Positions 1-12,848 of a stretch of DNA of 64,000 nt are shown piece after piece; positions within the stretch are counted from its first letter, which is position 1; every line of letters starts with the position of its first letter. The notes under the pieces are model-generated. The model was not told the origin of the DNA. It did no database searches and saw only the letters and a program-made list of their open reading frames with translations. This DNA is from Porphyra umbilicalis (Eukaryota > Rhodophyta > Bangiophyceae > Bangiales > Bangiaceae): NCBI GenBank assembly GCA_002049455.2, contig KV918803.1, positions 272,387-336,386 on the forward strand, given 5' to 3'. The position numbers were made by a program, and so were the translations under genes.

Positions 1-1560
1 CGCCCGCGGGCAGCAACGACAAAGCTGCCGCCGAGTCGCCGCCAGCGGGCTGCAACGACAAAGCTGCCGCCACGTCGCCGCCCGCGGACGCCGCGGCCGA
101 TCCTGACTAAGAGCCGCAGCCCGCGGGCAGCACCGCGCGTGACGACAACCCGCCGCCGCACGTCGGCGGCGGCGCCAGCGACCACTATGCGCTGCCGCTA
201 GCAGGCGGCGCGACAACCGACACCAAGAAGCCTCCGCCTGTGCGGCGCCGCGCCCGTGCCGCCGCAAAGCCGCCGCCAGCACGCCACGTCGAAAACGACG
301 ACGACGTGTCACCGCTCGCTGACCGCGCAAGCGGTACCTTCATCATCCTGGCACTTGTGGGCGGCGTCACCGACGCCGACACCGCGCCGACGACATCGGG
401 CGGTGCCGAAGACGACGACCACGGACGGCCTCCTGCGGGCACCCGCGCCGACGTCTTCAACGACGGGCCAGTCTTGGGCTGGGGCCAAGTGGCCGCCAGC
501 ATGACGCATCGCGTGGACAGCGGCGGCACCGGAGCACGGGTGCCGCCGCTCAGTGGCGGCAAGGCCGACGCCGACGAAGCGGCGCCGCCCTCGCGCGACG
601 GCGCCGACAATACCAAAAAAGCATCCGCCTGCGGGCGACTGGGAGAAATAGTTTATTGAGCCGCCAGTGGCCGGCGGCGGCGTTCAAGACGATGGAAAGG
701 CGCTGCTTTTGGGCGCCGATGGCACCGATGGGAGCCCGCCGCCATTCGAAGGCAGAACGCGCCGTGACGAAATCGTGCCCCACTGCGCGGACCCCTCGGG
801 CAACGCCGCCAACGCCGGTTCGCTCGCCGGTGGCGGTGGCGAACACGACAAAAAGCCGCCGCCCGTGGGCGCAGGCGTTGTTGATGACGACACGATGCTG
901 CTCGAGGGCGCATTTTGCGCCGAAGACGGCAAGACAGTGACGGCGGGCAGCGGCAGCGGCACGCTGCTCATGGGCGGCAGCTACGACGCTGCCGACCCGC
1001 CGCCACCCCCGGGCGCGGTTCCATCGCCACCATTTCTGAGGTTCCCGCGAGCGGCGGTACCAACGCCGAGCGCGCGCGGACGCACGTGGGCAGTGGCAGC
1101 AGCGTCGACAACACGCCGCCTGAGGTAGGCAGCGGCCTCTCACCGACGCCCGCCGGCGGCGGCTTCCACAACGGCACGCCGCCACGCGTGGGCTGCGCCG
1201 TAGCCGTTGACGACGCGGCGCCGCTTGAGGGCGAGGGCTCCAACGCCGCCGACTCTCCGCTGCCTGTTGGCGGCGCCGGAACCTAAGCCAACGCGACGCC
1301 GCTCCCGGTTGTCGACGACAACGCCTCTGACGCGCCGGCGGCAGCGGGCGGCGGCGTTTACGGCGGCTGCGTGATTCCCACAAGTAGGGCGCTCGACGCT
1401 GACGCGGCGCAGCGTGCGGGCGAAGGCATCAAAAACTAAAACGCGCAGCAGCCCACGGGCGCCTATGAATACGTCGCCAACGCGCCGACGGCGTTGGCTG
1501 GTGCCGTCAACGACGACAACACGACGCTGCCAGCAGACGGCAGCACCCACTACTCCGCTT
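1..1560 (+). repeat. Degenerate Gly/Pro/Asp-type coding repeat block with stops
   Basis: The plus strand reads as imperfect repeats interrupted by stops. At the left edge a 39-base unit (PAGCNDKAAATSP-like, 13 residues) occurs twice. Further right, units of about 57-63 bases encode PPPVGxGxxxDDxxxLEG-like segments, for example near 855-915 and 1,190-1,245. In-frame stops occur, for instance near 107 and 1,286. I read it as a decayed repeat-protein gene or a coding-type minisatellite. It continues beyond the left edge, and no known domain is recognisable. Confidence 0.45.
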
Positions 1561-4369
1561 TAGCGACGCATGAAGGAGAGCTATCAGCACGGGCGCGTTA
1601 TGCTGATGGTGGTTGGAGGGCAGGGCGGGAGCGGGGAGGGCATGACGAGTGTCGTCTGGCGTCGAAATGTTGGGGGGGTCGAGCAGAACGGTCTGAATGA
1701 GCTATTGGCCGCAACGCAGGCGCCCGCGCAAGCACCGAAAATGTGCTGCCCTTCCCGGGTGGCGGTGCCAACGCCGATAACTAGGCGCCAGGGTGATGCA
1801 GCGAGCCCCGCCGTCATTGGCTGCTGGGGGCACCTCGGGAGCATTTCAGAGCGAGCGTGCCCGCCGCTGTCGCTCACATCTGTTTGGTGTCGGGCGCCCC
1901 GACGCAGCCCCCCCCCCCCTTCGGCCCCCTCTTCAGGCCCCCTCTACGCTTCGTGAGCCTGGGCGTGCCATCCGGCACACCGCTGAGAGGTGGTAGCGGC
2001 ACGAGTGAGCTCGAGGCTCCCAAGCCGGCGTTGCGCCGTCGCGCAGCGGTCGGGGCCAAGTGCGGCCGACCACGGCGCCGCGGGGGCGGCGGCGGCGGCG
2101 GCGGCGGCGGCGGGGACGCTGGCGCCCGCTGGCGCGTGCGCGGTCGACGGTCGTCATGGCACGTGCGCTGTTAGCGCTCATCATTGCGAACGCGCGGTTT
2201 GTCGGCGTGCCCGCGGTCGGTGCAGTCACGGGCCTACCGCCGTCGGCGCCATGGTGCCTCCCCGGATTCGACGGTTCACCGGGACGCCCGTCGCCACCCT
2301 CCGCCAAGGTGTCTTCCACCGTGCCCTCCTTTTCCCGCCTTTTTTGTCGCGCCCGTAGGCGGCGTTGCGCAGGGCTGATTCGCGGCCCTTTTCCCTGGCT
2401 CCCTCCCCCGCCGCCGCACGACGGTGCTCTGGCTGGTCGCGTCGGCAAAGGCGGTGCCCCGCGGGTCCGCCAGCATGCACTACTCGCCGCGGCGGCCGCG
2501 CGTCCGCTGTGGGCAGCACCGCCGACCCCATGGGGTGGGGCGCCTCCCAGGCATAATGCTGCTTCCGGCGGGCAGGCCGGCGACGTCCGCCCAGAAGGCG
2601 CCGAGGCGAGGCACTTCCCGCCGCGCGCGGCGCCGCCGGCTGCCGACGACGGCGCTCCGCACCGCCATCCGGTGTTTTCGCCGCCGGCACAGCCACTGGC
2701 TCTCTTCCGCCCACCCGACGGGCACACTTTTCCCAAGCACTCCCTCCTCACCCGCTTCGCGACGGCAGCGGCGTGCATGGCCGGCCTCGCCCCGACCGCC
2801 CCGGCGTCCGATGCAGTGCATCGGGTCGGTCCGCTTGTTCCGCTGTGGCTCAGCGGCGGCGAGCCGGCCGCCGTGCCGCCCACACACCTGTGTATCGGCG
2901 GCAGCGACCGCGTCTGCTGTGGCGGCGCCAGCGGCGGCGGTGTCAGTCGGCCGGGCGAGCCCGCCGTCGTCGACGATGGCTTCGCGCGCTTCCCGTCGAC
3001 CGCCCACTTGCACGCGGTCGTCTACTGCAGCCTCGTCTGCGGCAGGGGCGTGGTCCGCGGCAGGTGTCGGCGCCGCCGCAATGGATGTGTGGGAAGCGGC
3101 GGGTAGTACAGCCCCCGCCCGCCGCCACCACGTCTTCGACGTCGTTGACCACGACGACAATCACCCCCGTCGCCGCGGAAACGTCGCCGGAGGCAGTGAC
3201 GGTGGCGGCGTCGCCTGAGCGGTCGTCGGCGGCGTGGCGGCGGTCACCGCCGCGGCCAGCCGGTTCGTTCCGACAAAAACATGGCGCCTGCCCCCCCCTC
3301 ACCCATTGCCACCCCCCCCCCCGCCCACACAAGGCCCACGCCCCGCCGTGGCCGAGTCCCCCCCTGCTGCCGACAACGGCCGAAAAGCGAGCACCGCCGC
3401 GACCGAAACCCTCGTAGCAACGGGGGTGACGGCTTCGAGCCACCCGCCCGCCATTACCCCGGCGAGCGCGAGGGCGAACGGCGGTAGCGGCAACGCAGCC
3501 GAAGGCGGCCGGGGGGACGACAGCACCGCAATCAGGTGGCAGTACACGCCGTGCCCGCCCAAGATAGGGCGCCCGTCGCCACCGGCGCGCCGCCGGCGCG
3601 CCACGCTTCGTTGGGGGGGCGTGTAGACGCCGCCGGCGGCGTCGTCTTCCACGGCGGTGGGGAGTGAGTTGCACTTGCCGCGTGCGGTGATGTTTGTGGC
3701 GACCACAGGGAGCGACGTCTGCCGCCGCGACAGGCGGCTGCGAGCGTCGGTGGGCCCCGCGGTCACGGCGGCGGCGACGGAAGGTGGCGGCGCAGGCCAC
3801 GGGGCACCAGTGGTAGCGTGCGCGCAAATGGCGGCGGCCGCCTGCTGTGGTGGCGGCCGCGGACGTGTCGGCTGGATGGCAGCGGCGGTGGCGCCGGGGG
3901 AGGTGCCGCCAAAGTGGCGGCGGCCGCACCGCACTCCTGGAACGCCTTCCATCATCTAGGATGCCCCCTAGACCTCTTGCATCGGTCTGCGCCCAGGGCG
4001 AGGCAGGCGTTGCTGGCACCGGTGCCACACGACCGCACAGTAGCCGGTCGCTGCCGCGGGTGTGGTGGCGTGCACACCCCGGTGTGCAGCAGCAAACAAT
4101 TTGACGCCAGGCACGCCCCTTGCGGACGCACTCGACACGCCCCTTTCCCCACACAGCACCTCAGCAAGACGTCGAGGCTTCCTGCCGGCTGAAAGGCGGC
4201 AGTCCAAGCACAGCGCACGCCACACGTTCAGAGGAGGGCTCTCGCCACCCTCGCGCCAGCGCCAAATTACCTTCCCGGAACCCTCCAGAAGCGGCACTGC
4301 CCAAAGGCCAGCTGGCCGGTCGGAAATCACGAGAGCAGCACTCTGGCACGCTCGTCGTTCCTATTTTCT
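1561..4369. other. GC-rich low-complexity stretch without a recognisable gene
   Basis: Several overlapping open frames exist on both strands, as expected by chance at this GC content. The longest plus frame (2,060-3,106) contains a possible signal-like start at 2,157 (MARALLALIIANAR). The minus frame at 2,480-3,160 has an equally protein-like composition. No domain, promoter or conserved motif separates them. A short CCGCCG microsatellite lies near 2,085-2,115. Most likely this is decayed repeat DNA of the same kind as 1-1,560. Confidence 0.3.
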
Positions 4370-4596
4370 GGACTGGCGCCCCCGGAATCCGTAGGAATCA
4401 ATCGGATTCGACTATTCGATTATATCCAAAGTCGAACGCACACATGATTCAGATAAAATATTGATCTGGACTCCGATCAAAAGGAGATATCTTAATACGG
4501 AATCGAGCCCGTGTCAAAAAATAAATCTGGAGTGCTCTCCGACAGCCAAAGATTATATCTGATTCTTGCACGAATTTGCTGATCCGAAAGCCCCTG
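4370..4596 (+). mobile_element. AT-rich hAT-like element fragment (ATATCC-type)
   Basis: An abrupt AT-rich island carries repeated ATATCT/ATATCC motifs and ends at GAAAGCCCCTG (4,586-4,596). The same terminal GCCCCTG or ACCCCTG closes the elements at 14,437-15,354 and 22,723-23,015, which have 8-bp target duplications. Here the base string after the end is GTCTCGAC, and I found no matching copy on the left, so the left boundary is approximate or lost. Assignment rests on similarity to the two delimited copies. Confidence 0.4.
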
Positions 4597-4604
4597 GTCT
4601 CGAC

Positions 4605-5470
4605 GCCCTTTAAGTTTGTAGCGCCGCGACCGCGTGCCCGCGGGCCGCCGAAGCTTCTCCCTTCCCCGACAACGATTTCTGATCGGCGCGCGACTGGTTG
4701 TCCCTTTTTCTTGGCCGCCATTGGCCGACATCGCCGGAGGGCCTGTGGTCGATCCCGCCAAGGCGCCGAAGGCAGGCGCCGACAAGGCGGCTACCGTCGC
4801 TTCCGATAGGGATGCCGCTGCTGGGCACCATTCCTGACCTGCTGTTGGGGTGGATGCCTCCCTCGGCATTTCGCGGGCGAGGTGGCGCTCGCCAGTGTTG
4901 TCATCGCGTCTGCCCGAGCGCCGGCATGGGTTACAGTCTCTGATGGTTGGTACCGTCATGGCCGACGCGTCCAAACGCTCGGCGCTTGACGAGGGTGGCG
5001 CCAGCTGTGTCGCCACGCCCGAGCTGGTGAGTAGGGAGGGTCAGGGGACTTGAAGCGCGAGTGGCTTCTTCCAGTGGCGCCTACCGTCCTGCAGGGATGG
5101 TTGTTGGCGGCGGGCGGCGTCTTGCGGGTGCGGCGCCTACGTCTGATGGCGAGCAGCAGCATTCCTGATAACGTCCGCGGCGCTGGCTGAGGCTCCGGCC
5201 GCGCCGTTCTTGATAAACCCGTCCATCTCGTCGGGCGCTGCCAAAACGGCGCTAGAGCTCCCGCGTGCCCAATAGGGTGGCGTCTTTGGCTGAGTGCGCG
5301 GGACGGCAGCTTCTACGAGCTACAAGCCGCCGAAGGTTGGCGGTCTGCTAATAAGTTAGGCGTCAGCTGGGCGGTCTGCCCGCCTAGTGGAGGTGACGTA
5401 GCCGGTTGCCACGCCCGTGGAGGTGGCACCGCTATCGTCGAGCTCAGCCATCTCTCCCGCCCTACCTCAG
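4605..5470. other. No gene seen
   Basis: Moderately GC-rich sequence with only short overlapping frames. No repeat, promoter or domain is recognised. Confidence 0.3.
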
Positions 5471-5581
5471 CTTGTGCGGTCACTGATGGAAAAAAATAAC
5501 GGTGTTCTGCTGAGGTTAACAGTCGTCACGGTGGAGTGCGAGCCACGACAGTGATACATGCGCCAGAATAAGATGCCTTCA

Positions 5582-7470
5582 TTACTCGTCCCACCCAGGT
5601 ATCTTGTATCCGTAGTCGAAGAAAAATTCCTCGCCGACAGCCAACGCATGAAGCGCGAACAAGCCAACGCGAATGAAGCCACAAACGTTGAGCAGCTCGG
5701 GCTCCAGGCTGGCCCGCTTGATGCTGTGGTTGATGAACTTCATGCGGTTGCTGAGGCGCGCCGCATCTATTGTCACATTCGTAGTAATGGAGTAAAAGAT
5801 GCTGATCCCCTTAGCATGGTACGACCGGCCGCGCGCGTCGGTCTCTTTGGAAGAGATCGGCTCTCCAACTTCCTCTTCAACAAAATCTCCTTCTGCAGCA
5901 TGCTCAGCGGCGAAGACACCCAACCCATGAGCTCCCGAGCGTCCAACTACGCAGCGGACGCGAGCTACAACTTGGGGTTGGACGTTCTTGCAGCGACGGC
6001 GCCTGAGTACACTTCCGGCCGCCCTACCGGTGCTCGACACGTCCGAAGCGATGAGCAAGCCAGAGCTTCGCAGTTACGGTCGCCCGACGCCCTCGTACAC
6101 CGAGTCAAGGACAGGAAGGGCTTCGTCACAGACGTTGCGTTCTTGGTCCAGCGTTGTGGCAATCGCGGCAGGCTGCTCGCCCCCGGCCGGACCGCCGCCA
6201 CCACCTTGACTGTCTTGCCCATCAGTAATGGTGCCCACAGACCCGCCGTCGCCGTCCAAAACGTCCTCGGGCGCGAAACACTCTCCGCCGGTGACGTCGT
6301 CTCCAGTAATGACTCCACGAAGAGTGGCCGTGCCTTCATGCGGCGCTTCGCTGTCGCCTGTGCCAAGCGACGCGTCGTGCGCATCGCCACGACAAGGATG
6401 AAAGTATGGCGGAAGGATGACCGGACGAGCGACAGCACGAGCGCCAAGACAATTGAAATCTGCAGAAGCGTGTATGCGGCATGTGTACCACAAGAAAACA
6501 CGGCACAATGCGCGAATGAAGTTGTTTTTTATCAACAACGCGTCATGAAACGACGGCACAGGTTCGAAGTGTTCGACGCCGCCGCCCTCGGCTCCCCCGC
6601 GCGAAAGCGAGGAGCCCATAGATTGCAGGTCAGCAGCCACAGCGTCACCACCAGGAGCTCAAAGAACAGCATGGAGGGACCGGCCTGTGGCAGTGTCGGC
6701 GCGCAGCGCGTCCGCGTCGGCATGCCACTACCAGAGACGCGCTGCTTGTCTAACTGGTCGCACGTGACTGGCCGGAGGCCGGTCAGCCGCGGCAGCATCC
6801 CTCACAGTGCCGGCAGCGTGGGCAGCCCCGCGGTCCACCGTGCTACCAAAGACCCCCCGTCACACATCTGGCGAACGGGCGCAGTGATGGAGATGCCCTC
6901 CGTCTGCGACGCCACCTTGCAATTCTCGGACGGCTCCAGTGCCGAGTACAATGGCGAGGCTCGCCCCACCCGTCAACTGCACCACCGCGGCTCGTCAGGA
7001 GATGCGTGCCTGCATGTCTGCCACGGCCTGGCGGTTGCTGGCTGCCCTGCGCTCAACCAGCTTGATGATGTGCCGGGCACACGTCTCGGTCTCTCCCCAG
7101 TCGTCCAGCACCTTGAAAATAACCCCGAGTATCACTGGTGAGCCACCCGGTGCGTTGATGACAGCGTGCACGCCCGCACGATGAGACATCCGAACGTCTG
7201 GTCGCGCAGCGAGAAGTAGATGACGTCGTGATGCGTAATGTCCGGGTCTGACGCATCACTGCTGTAGCTGTCATACTCAGAAGCCATCCAGGTCCTGCCG
7301 CGCGTGAGCCTCGCGGCTGAGTGATGGGCATCGTACGGGTCGCAGAGGTAGGACATGCAGTTGAGCGGAAGAATGGCCTCCCCATCGACACGGCGCCACG
7401 ACTGGCGCGCAGTCGTGGAAGACGTCGCGCATAGAAGTTGCTCCACAGCTGGCAAAACCGTCACGGGCAC
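5582..7470 (-). pseudogene. Decayed E(z)-type SET-domain histone methyltransferase
   Basis: E(z)/EZH proteins are the catalytic H3K27 methyltransferase subunit of PRC2. Residues encoded by 6,058-5,582 form an almost complete SET domain: CKNVQPQ linker, GxGVFAAEHA, VGEPISSKETDARGRSYH, VDA-like TIDAARLSNRMKFINHS and the closing GEEFFFDYGY. The canonical NPNCYAK segment after NHS is replaced by IKRASLEPE. Upstream, 6,640-6,074 is in the same frame but separated by a TAA at 6,074-6,076; it contains CRVFLWYTCRIH, resembling the EZH motif CRRCFxYDCxLH. A RNCEALAC stretch in another frame may be what remains of the CXC domain. Between 7,470 and 6,995 two frames contain RRVDGEAI and SSDASDPDITHHDV segments like the EZH region before that motif. 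In-frame stop, frame changes and missing SANT/CXC domains indicate a pseudogene. Unannotated introns are the main alternative. Confidence 0.6.
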
Positions 7471-7745
7471 GTCGCCCGCGGGTCCAGAGTCGGGTTGCGG
7501 TGCATTTCCCCGCCCATCACTGGAAGCCAGGCCCGCTGCAGTGATTACAGGCCGATTGAGATGGTGGCTGTCTTGGCGCCCGGTAGGTAGGGGAGTGTCA
7601 GCGACCGACGGTGTGCAGCGCCACTGTGCGTCTTGGGACGATACGGTGAAGCACGCGCGCCTCGAAAGAGCTCAAACATAGTGGACTACCTCTTTGCCGG
7701 CTGGGTTGGCTCCCGACGTCGGGGCATGTCCCCATCGCTCCGGGC

Positions 7746-8072
7746 CTATTCAAGCCCGCCTCGCCAAACTCCACCACGGGCGGCACAACGTTGATCGTTA
7801 CCGCCATCCTCCGAACTGAAGCTCGCAACGAATGATGAAGGAGTTGCCTCCACAGGAGGCAGGTCAACCGGAAGCGGCACACTCCGCAAGGTCTGTGCTG
7901 AACGCCTTGCGGTTGCCCTGTTAAGAGCCATAGACAAGATCACGTTTGCGCTGCGCCGCTGCCGAGCCCGGCGCCCGCTGCGACGAATGACGCGAGCAAT
8001 GACACGCTCCAAATTCTCCTTGTCTCCTGCTACGGCAGCGGCGTTGTCGGCGGCTTCAGCGTCAGCGGCCAC
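7746..8072 (-). other. Possible N-terminal remnant upstream of the E(z)-like pseudogene
   Basis: A 108-codon minus-strand frame begins with an Ala-rich stretch, then a basic segment (DKENLERVIARVIRRSGRRARQ) and a hydrophobic/acidic tail. It lies where the N-terminal part of the E(z)-like gene would be expected and has normal protein-like composition. I cannot match it to a specific domain, and it is in a different frame from the segments downstream. It could equally be an unrelated chance frame. Confidence 0.2.
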
Positions 8073-8572
8073 GTCCTACAGCGGACCCTCGCCGTTTGGC
8101 CACTCGTCCAAAAATGCGTCTTCACCGCAGGGGCGTGGGGAGGGCATAACATCGAGCGCTAGGCGCCGCGGAGCCCTTCACAGAGACAGCTGACCCAATG
8201 ATGGCCGCAGCCGGTCCAGATCTCGACGCCTGCGGCCGCTCTCCAGTCAACGCTCCAAATAAATCCCAGCAAGCAGTTGCAGCCATTACAATAGAGTCCG
8301 ATAAGTGCATTGCGATTGAGATCATATGACGAGATGCACCGGAATCGACGGGACCTTCGCAATGAGTCTCTCTTGCCGCTTGTCAATTCCACATCGCCCA
8401 TCGCACTGAAGCGGACAAGGCACGCGAAGTTCTCTGGCAGACAAGTCCTCTCGTGACCGCTGACACCCGAAGGCCTGCCGGGGGCTTCGGTGGATGTCAT
8501 GCGACCAACCATTGTCCATGTGCGGCGGACGTTGTAGAGCCCCACCGTCCGCGACGGGCTTCGTCTCGTCAA

Positions 8573-11500
8573 CGGTCTTATCGGCGCTGTGCTATCTCTG
8601 TGTGCGCGCGAAAAGTTCGAATGTTGGCAACAGTGTTCCAGCTGCCAACCGTCTCGGCTTGCTGCTCAAGCATTTGTTCCATATGCAGGGGCGCAAGAGA
8701 GAGCCGGCGGGGGGGTAGGCGGCGGCTGCGGCGGTATCGGCCGTGTCCGGCGCGCGGTGCACGACTAATGCGATCTGCGAACCATCTTGCCCTAAGAGAC
8801 CGCCCACTCGCAGCACCTGCTGTGGCGTGCTTTCCCTGCCGACTCTCTGAGCGGTCGCTATGTGGAGGGCGCGGCGGTCATTGAAAGTCAGGATTTTGTG
8901 TGTGTCGAGGCGGTTGGGAAGGTTCTCTTTGATAGTGAGATCCACAACAGGGAGCAGGACACGGGGTAGGAGACGACCGTGTCGGCAGTAGCACTGTCCG
9001 CTTCGCATCATGCGGCCAAGGCCGGAGGTGGCCGTCTCTACTACCTAGAGACACGGCCCTACTCATCGAGGACGACGAACGATCGGGCGGTGTCCGCAGG
9101 CGGCCACCGTTGCTACTTACAAACTGAGGCGGTGTGCGACTGTGTAGCGCGCGTGACAGTATGAGCTATTTTCGCCCTCACAGCTTTTGTATGCTTCGAG
9201 TGTCAACAGAGACTGCGGGGTGATAAGCCGGCTCGGAAATCTTATGGCGCACCCATTTCGTTTTCTGGTCTCCCGCGGTGCCGCCTCTGACTGTTCGACG
9301 CTGGCCACAACGGCACAGAACGCCGCCTGCCAAGCCGAGTAAATGAGGTCAGAGCGCGAATTGCAAGAAACAGCCAGGGAAACCCTGACTCCCACTTTTG
9401 CGCCGCGCCCAGGAACAGAAATGCGCAGCAGTTCCGACAAGCGAGGGCAACTAGTACGGAACCTAACAGAAGACATTGTGCGGACAACGAACAGCAGTAT
9501 CAAGATACGACACAATCAAAAACCGAGACGAAACACACACACACAGAACCGAGCAAGGTGACATTGCGGGAAAAGAAATATTTGCAAGGTTCCTCACCAA
9601 CACGTGTGGTGGCAAGTCTTCCAGCATGCAGGCGAGCGGCACACGACACACAATCCCCTGTCTCTTCCCTATATTCTCCGCGAGCCGCGCGCGGCCAGTA
9701 GACCTCATGTCGGCAGCGCCGCCGACGGCTCGAGCTATCGCGTACCGGCCACTGCTCCCAGTCACGGAGGCGCCCGATGCCAGCTGCCAACGGTGCCGGC
9801 GACGGCCGCCTCGTCGGCGGTAGCGTGCCTTCATGCGCCGCAGGAGCGCCTTTCCGACGACCGTGGGCGGTTGGGGGTGGCTGAAACGGGCGTCCACCGC
9901 CACAACTGTGGCCACCCAGTGATCGCTGGCACAACGCGCTCGCCGCGTCGTAAGTTGCAGGCGGCGCGTCGGCGATGCTAACGTCAGGTATAGCAGCCGC
10001 TGCGGCTGGAACGCCTGGGTTGGCTGTAATGATTTCGTTGTCGCCGTGAGTATCCGTGACGTTCCACCTGTCGCAGGACACCTTCGTCGTGGTCTTGGCT
10101 GCTCCTGGCATGCATTGTAGTAAATGACTGGAAAGAGCTTCTCTCCAATTGCGTCTCAAGGATCCCATGCTGCCGAGATGTCGGCGTGAGGAAGTCTGTG
10201 TCTAACGACGCTTTGTTCGACGGTCCCACAGCGCGTGCTTGCCGCGCGGGCGATGCACTCGACAAAAAATGGAGGAAACCGGAGAAGCCAGTTGTTGAAT
10301 GGGTGTGGCGTAGTGCACTTGTCTCTATACGTCCATAACTGACAAGGCTGTCAGCAGTGCAGCATGCACGCCTGCTCGAGCCAGTTCCAGCTCACCGATT
10401 CCCAGAACGTCATCCTCTGTGCGCAATTTCGCGCTCACGAATCCTCCGCACGCCTGTCATTCAGCGGATACTTTTCCCCGTGAAAGAATGCGCCTGTTCT
10501 ACCATCCATCCGGCGAACTTCTTCATTGAGGCCGCCGTGCAGGCTTCCCTCTCCCCGAAAGGTATATTTATATGCCTGCTCCCCACGGATGCAGGCTGCC
10601 CAACGTTCGGAAGGTCGCGCTCAGCCGTGGATCCTAGCGGCGCGCCATACTTCGACTGTGCCTCACGTTGACATGGTCTCGTGGCTCTGGGCGCCGCAGC
10701 GCTTGAGGTAGAAAACATTCCTGAAGCCACACTCAGTGTGCGCTCGTCCCCCTGCCTGCCCTAAAGGCACGTTCTCAACAAAAATGAGCTCTCACCTGCA
10801 CAGCTTTCTCGTCACTGATGAGGACTGCTAGGGGGTAGCGCCTCCAATGCATAGCCAGCCGACGCCGGAGCCAAAGCGCTACCTCCTACGAGCAGCTGAA
10901 AGCAGATCCATACGGCCGGTTCTTCAGAGTCACGCGGACTGTTCGAGGGTGCCGAACAGGAATGAAAGACACTAGAACTGGAGAAGGCACGGCGTTACTT
11001 TATAGTGGGAGAACGAACACGCATATGAATGGAATAATACAGTCGTTGTATGATGGCGTGCCCACAAACAGGTAACATGCCAGGAAAACAGCACGGCGTA
11101 TTGAGGCGCAAAATAGGCGGTAACAACACTCTACAGAATCGCGGCACGAAATCGATGCCCAAGGTAGTCAGCCAGCACGCCAAGAAATCGTCACGGCCCT
11201 CACTGGTATCTGGAAGAGCGCACGACAGTGCTTCACATCCTTCGACGGAAAAGGAAGAGTTGACCGCAGAGCCACTGACAACTGGTTGAGCGGCATGTCA
11301 CGACAAGCAACGACAACAAAAGTCACGGCAGCGAAGTCTGAACCCTAAGGCCGGTATGCCACTGGCGGGGCGACCATCTCAAAAAGAGAGAGACTGCCAG
11401 ACGTGGGGGCGTGATGGTCGATACGAACATCACGAAGCGAGCGTATGGCGGATGGTCGAGCAAAAACAGTGGCCGGGAGGATGAAGACGGTGACGGAGAT

Positions 11501-12171
11501 GGTGAGGTTAACGACGGATGCACCGATTGTGCGCAACGTCGGCCATCGTGTTGTCAACTACCACCTCTCCCTGGGACCATTCATGGATCCCCCCCTCCTT
11601 GAACATCAAAAACGGCACTGTCAAGCCGTCAATCCAGCCGTAATGTCCCTGGGCCACGACCCCGTCTCTCAGACCTCCTGGACGAGATCGCTGCCGGGAG
11701 ATACGGCCGGACACCTGACAAAAGAGGGCCACTTTCTCAAAAATTCTTCATGATGTCCGCTCTTTGGAGGGCCCATCGATGGCAGGAGTCGACCTGAGGA
11801 GTATTGATGGTGCTCGTGTCCGATTCTGACGGCCGCATGACAGAAACAACGCTTGGGAAAGCCGCTAGTCGCAGAAGACGACACCGGAGTATTCATGTTT
11901 TTCAAATCGGACTTGTGCTTGCGCAACTTGTTTGCCTTGGCGTCGCACAGGCTGACTATGCCTCCTTGATGCCCTCGTCTTCAATCTGAAAGCCTCAGAA
12001 TTGAAAGGCGTCGCGATTGTTGTTGACTGCGAAGGCACCGCGGATGTGTACCTGCCCGGACTGACTCACAGCAGCATGCTGGTGCAGGCATACTATCGTA
12101 CGCTGGCCGGAGTGAGCTAAGGCTGCGGCCTGATGGCTCAGGTCGGGGTATCCACCACGGCTGTTGGCATC
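8573..12171. other. Long stretch without a recognisable gene
   Basis: Near-average GC with short frames on both strands. The most protein-like are minus frames at 8,592-9,011, 9,500-10,168 and 11,508-11,732, which are each short and end without a known motif. The stretch looks like decayed intergenic or transposon-derived DNA. No tRNA, clear inverted-repeat element or promoter was found. Confidence 0.3.
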
Positions 12172-12585
12172 TCAGGATAAGGAACGAAGTTTTCGGACTG
12201 TGACTGCGCGTGTGCCGAGCGAGGGCGCGAAAGGCGGATATGCACGCGCAAGACAACCGAGAGTACAATTGTCTGAGGAATAGACGCAGGAAAAGGCTAC
12301 ATCCGGGTACATGTTCGTGAAATTCTGGATGCAAGCCCGTTGTAGCTTAATAATCATATGAGCACCGGTTTGCTGCCCGCACATCCAGACCACAGGACAC
12401 ACTCTTTCTGTATACGGCAAAAAGTCGCTGGCGACGGCCGTACTGTTCAAATCTCGATAATGCCTCTGGGAGGGTCGCTCGTAGCAGACGACTGTGGTGA
12501 CACTGGGGTCGTGGTGGTAGTCGTCTTTTTGGCGTCCGCAGAGATGGCTGCCCAGCGACGCCGCCGCAAAGGCAAATGTCAGCAC
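12172..12585 (-). CDS. Hypothetical small protein with signal-like N-terminus
   Basis: This uninterrupted 137-codon frame starts with MLTFAFAAASLGSHLCG, which resembles a signal peptide, and has nine cysteines spread through the rest, including CVYSSDNCTLGC. Composition is balanced rather than GC-shadow-like. I recognise no family. No TATA box or pyrimidine-rich leader, as seen at the confident genes, precedes it. It may be a fragment of a decayed gene or a chance frame. Confidence 0.2.
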   Translation of the reverse strand: MLTFAFAAASLGSHLCGRQKDDYHHDPSVTTVVCYERPSQRHYRDLNSTAVASDFLPYTERVCPVVWMCGQQTGAHMIIKLQRACIQNFTNMYPDVAFSCVYSSDNCTLGCLARAYPPFAPSLGTRAVTVRKLRSLS

Positions 12586-12848
12586 TTACGAGACCCCCGA
12601 TCGAGTCAAGGACGATCGATCAAAAGCATTGAAATTTGGGTGGATTCACCGAAAATCGACACGATTGCCTTGTCCACCGGAGCAATCTGGTGTGTTTCTT
12701 GTCACGATCCCAACAGACTTCGAGCCATCCCCGTGGAAGTTCGTGCAGCCGTGGCCTCGCAAATGCGCGAATCGTGAAGTAGTTCGGACAGGACAAAACC
12801 AAGTTCTGAGTCTCCGCAGTCGTTGAGATCCCGGTCAATTGGAAACCG

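Noticed and set aside
4570..4604. 8-bp target duplication GTCTCGAC for the leftmost AT-rich element
   Set aside because: I found no left-hand copy of this 8-mer near the AT-rich island, so no boundary is claimed.
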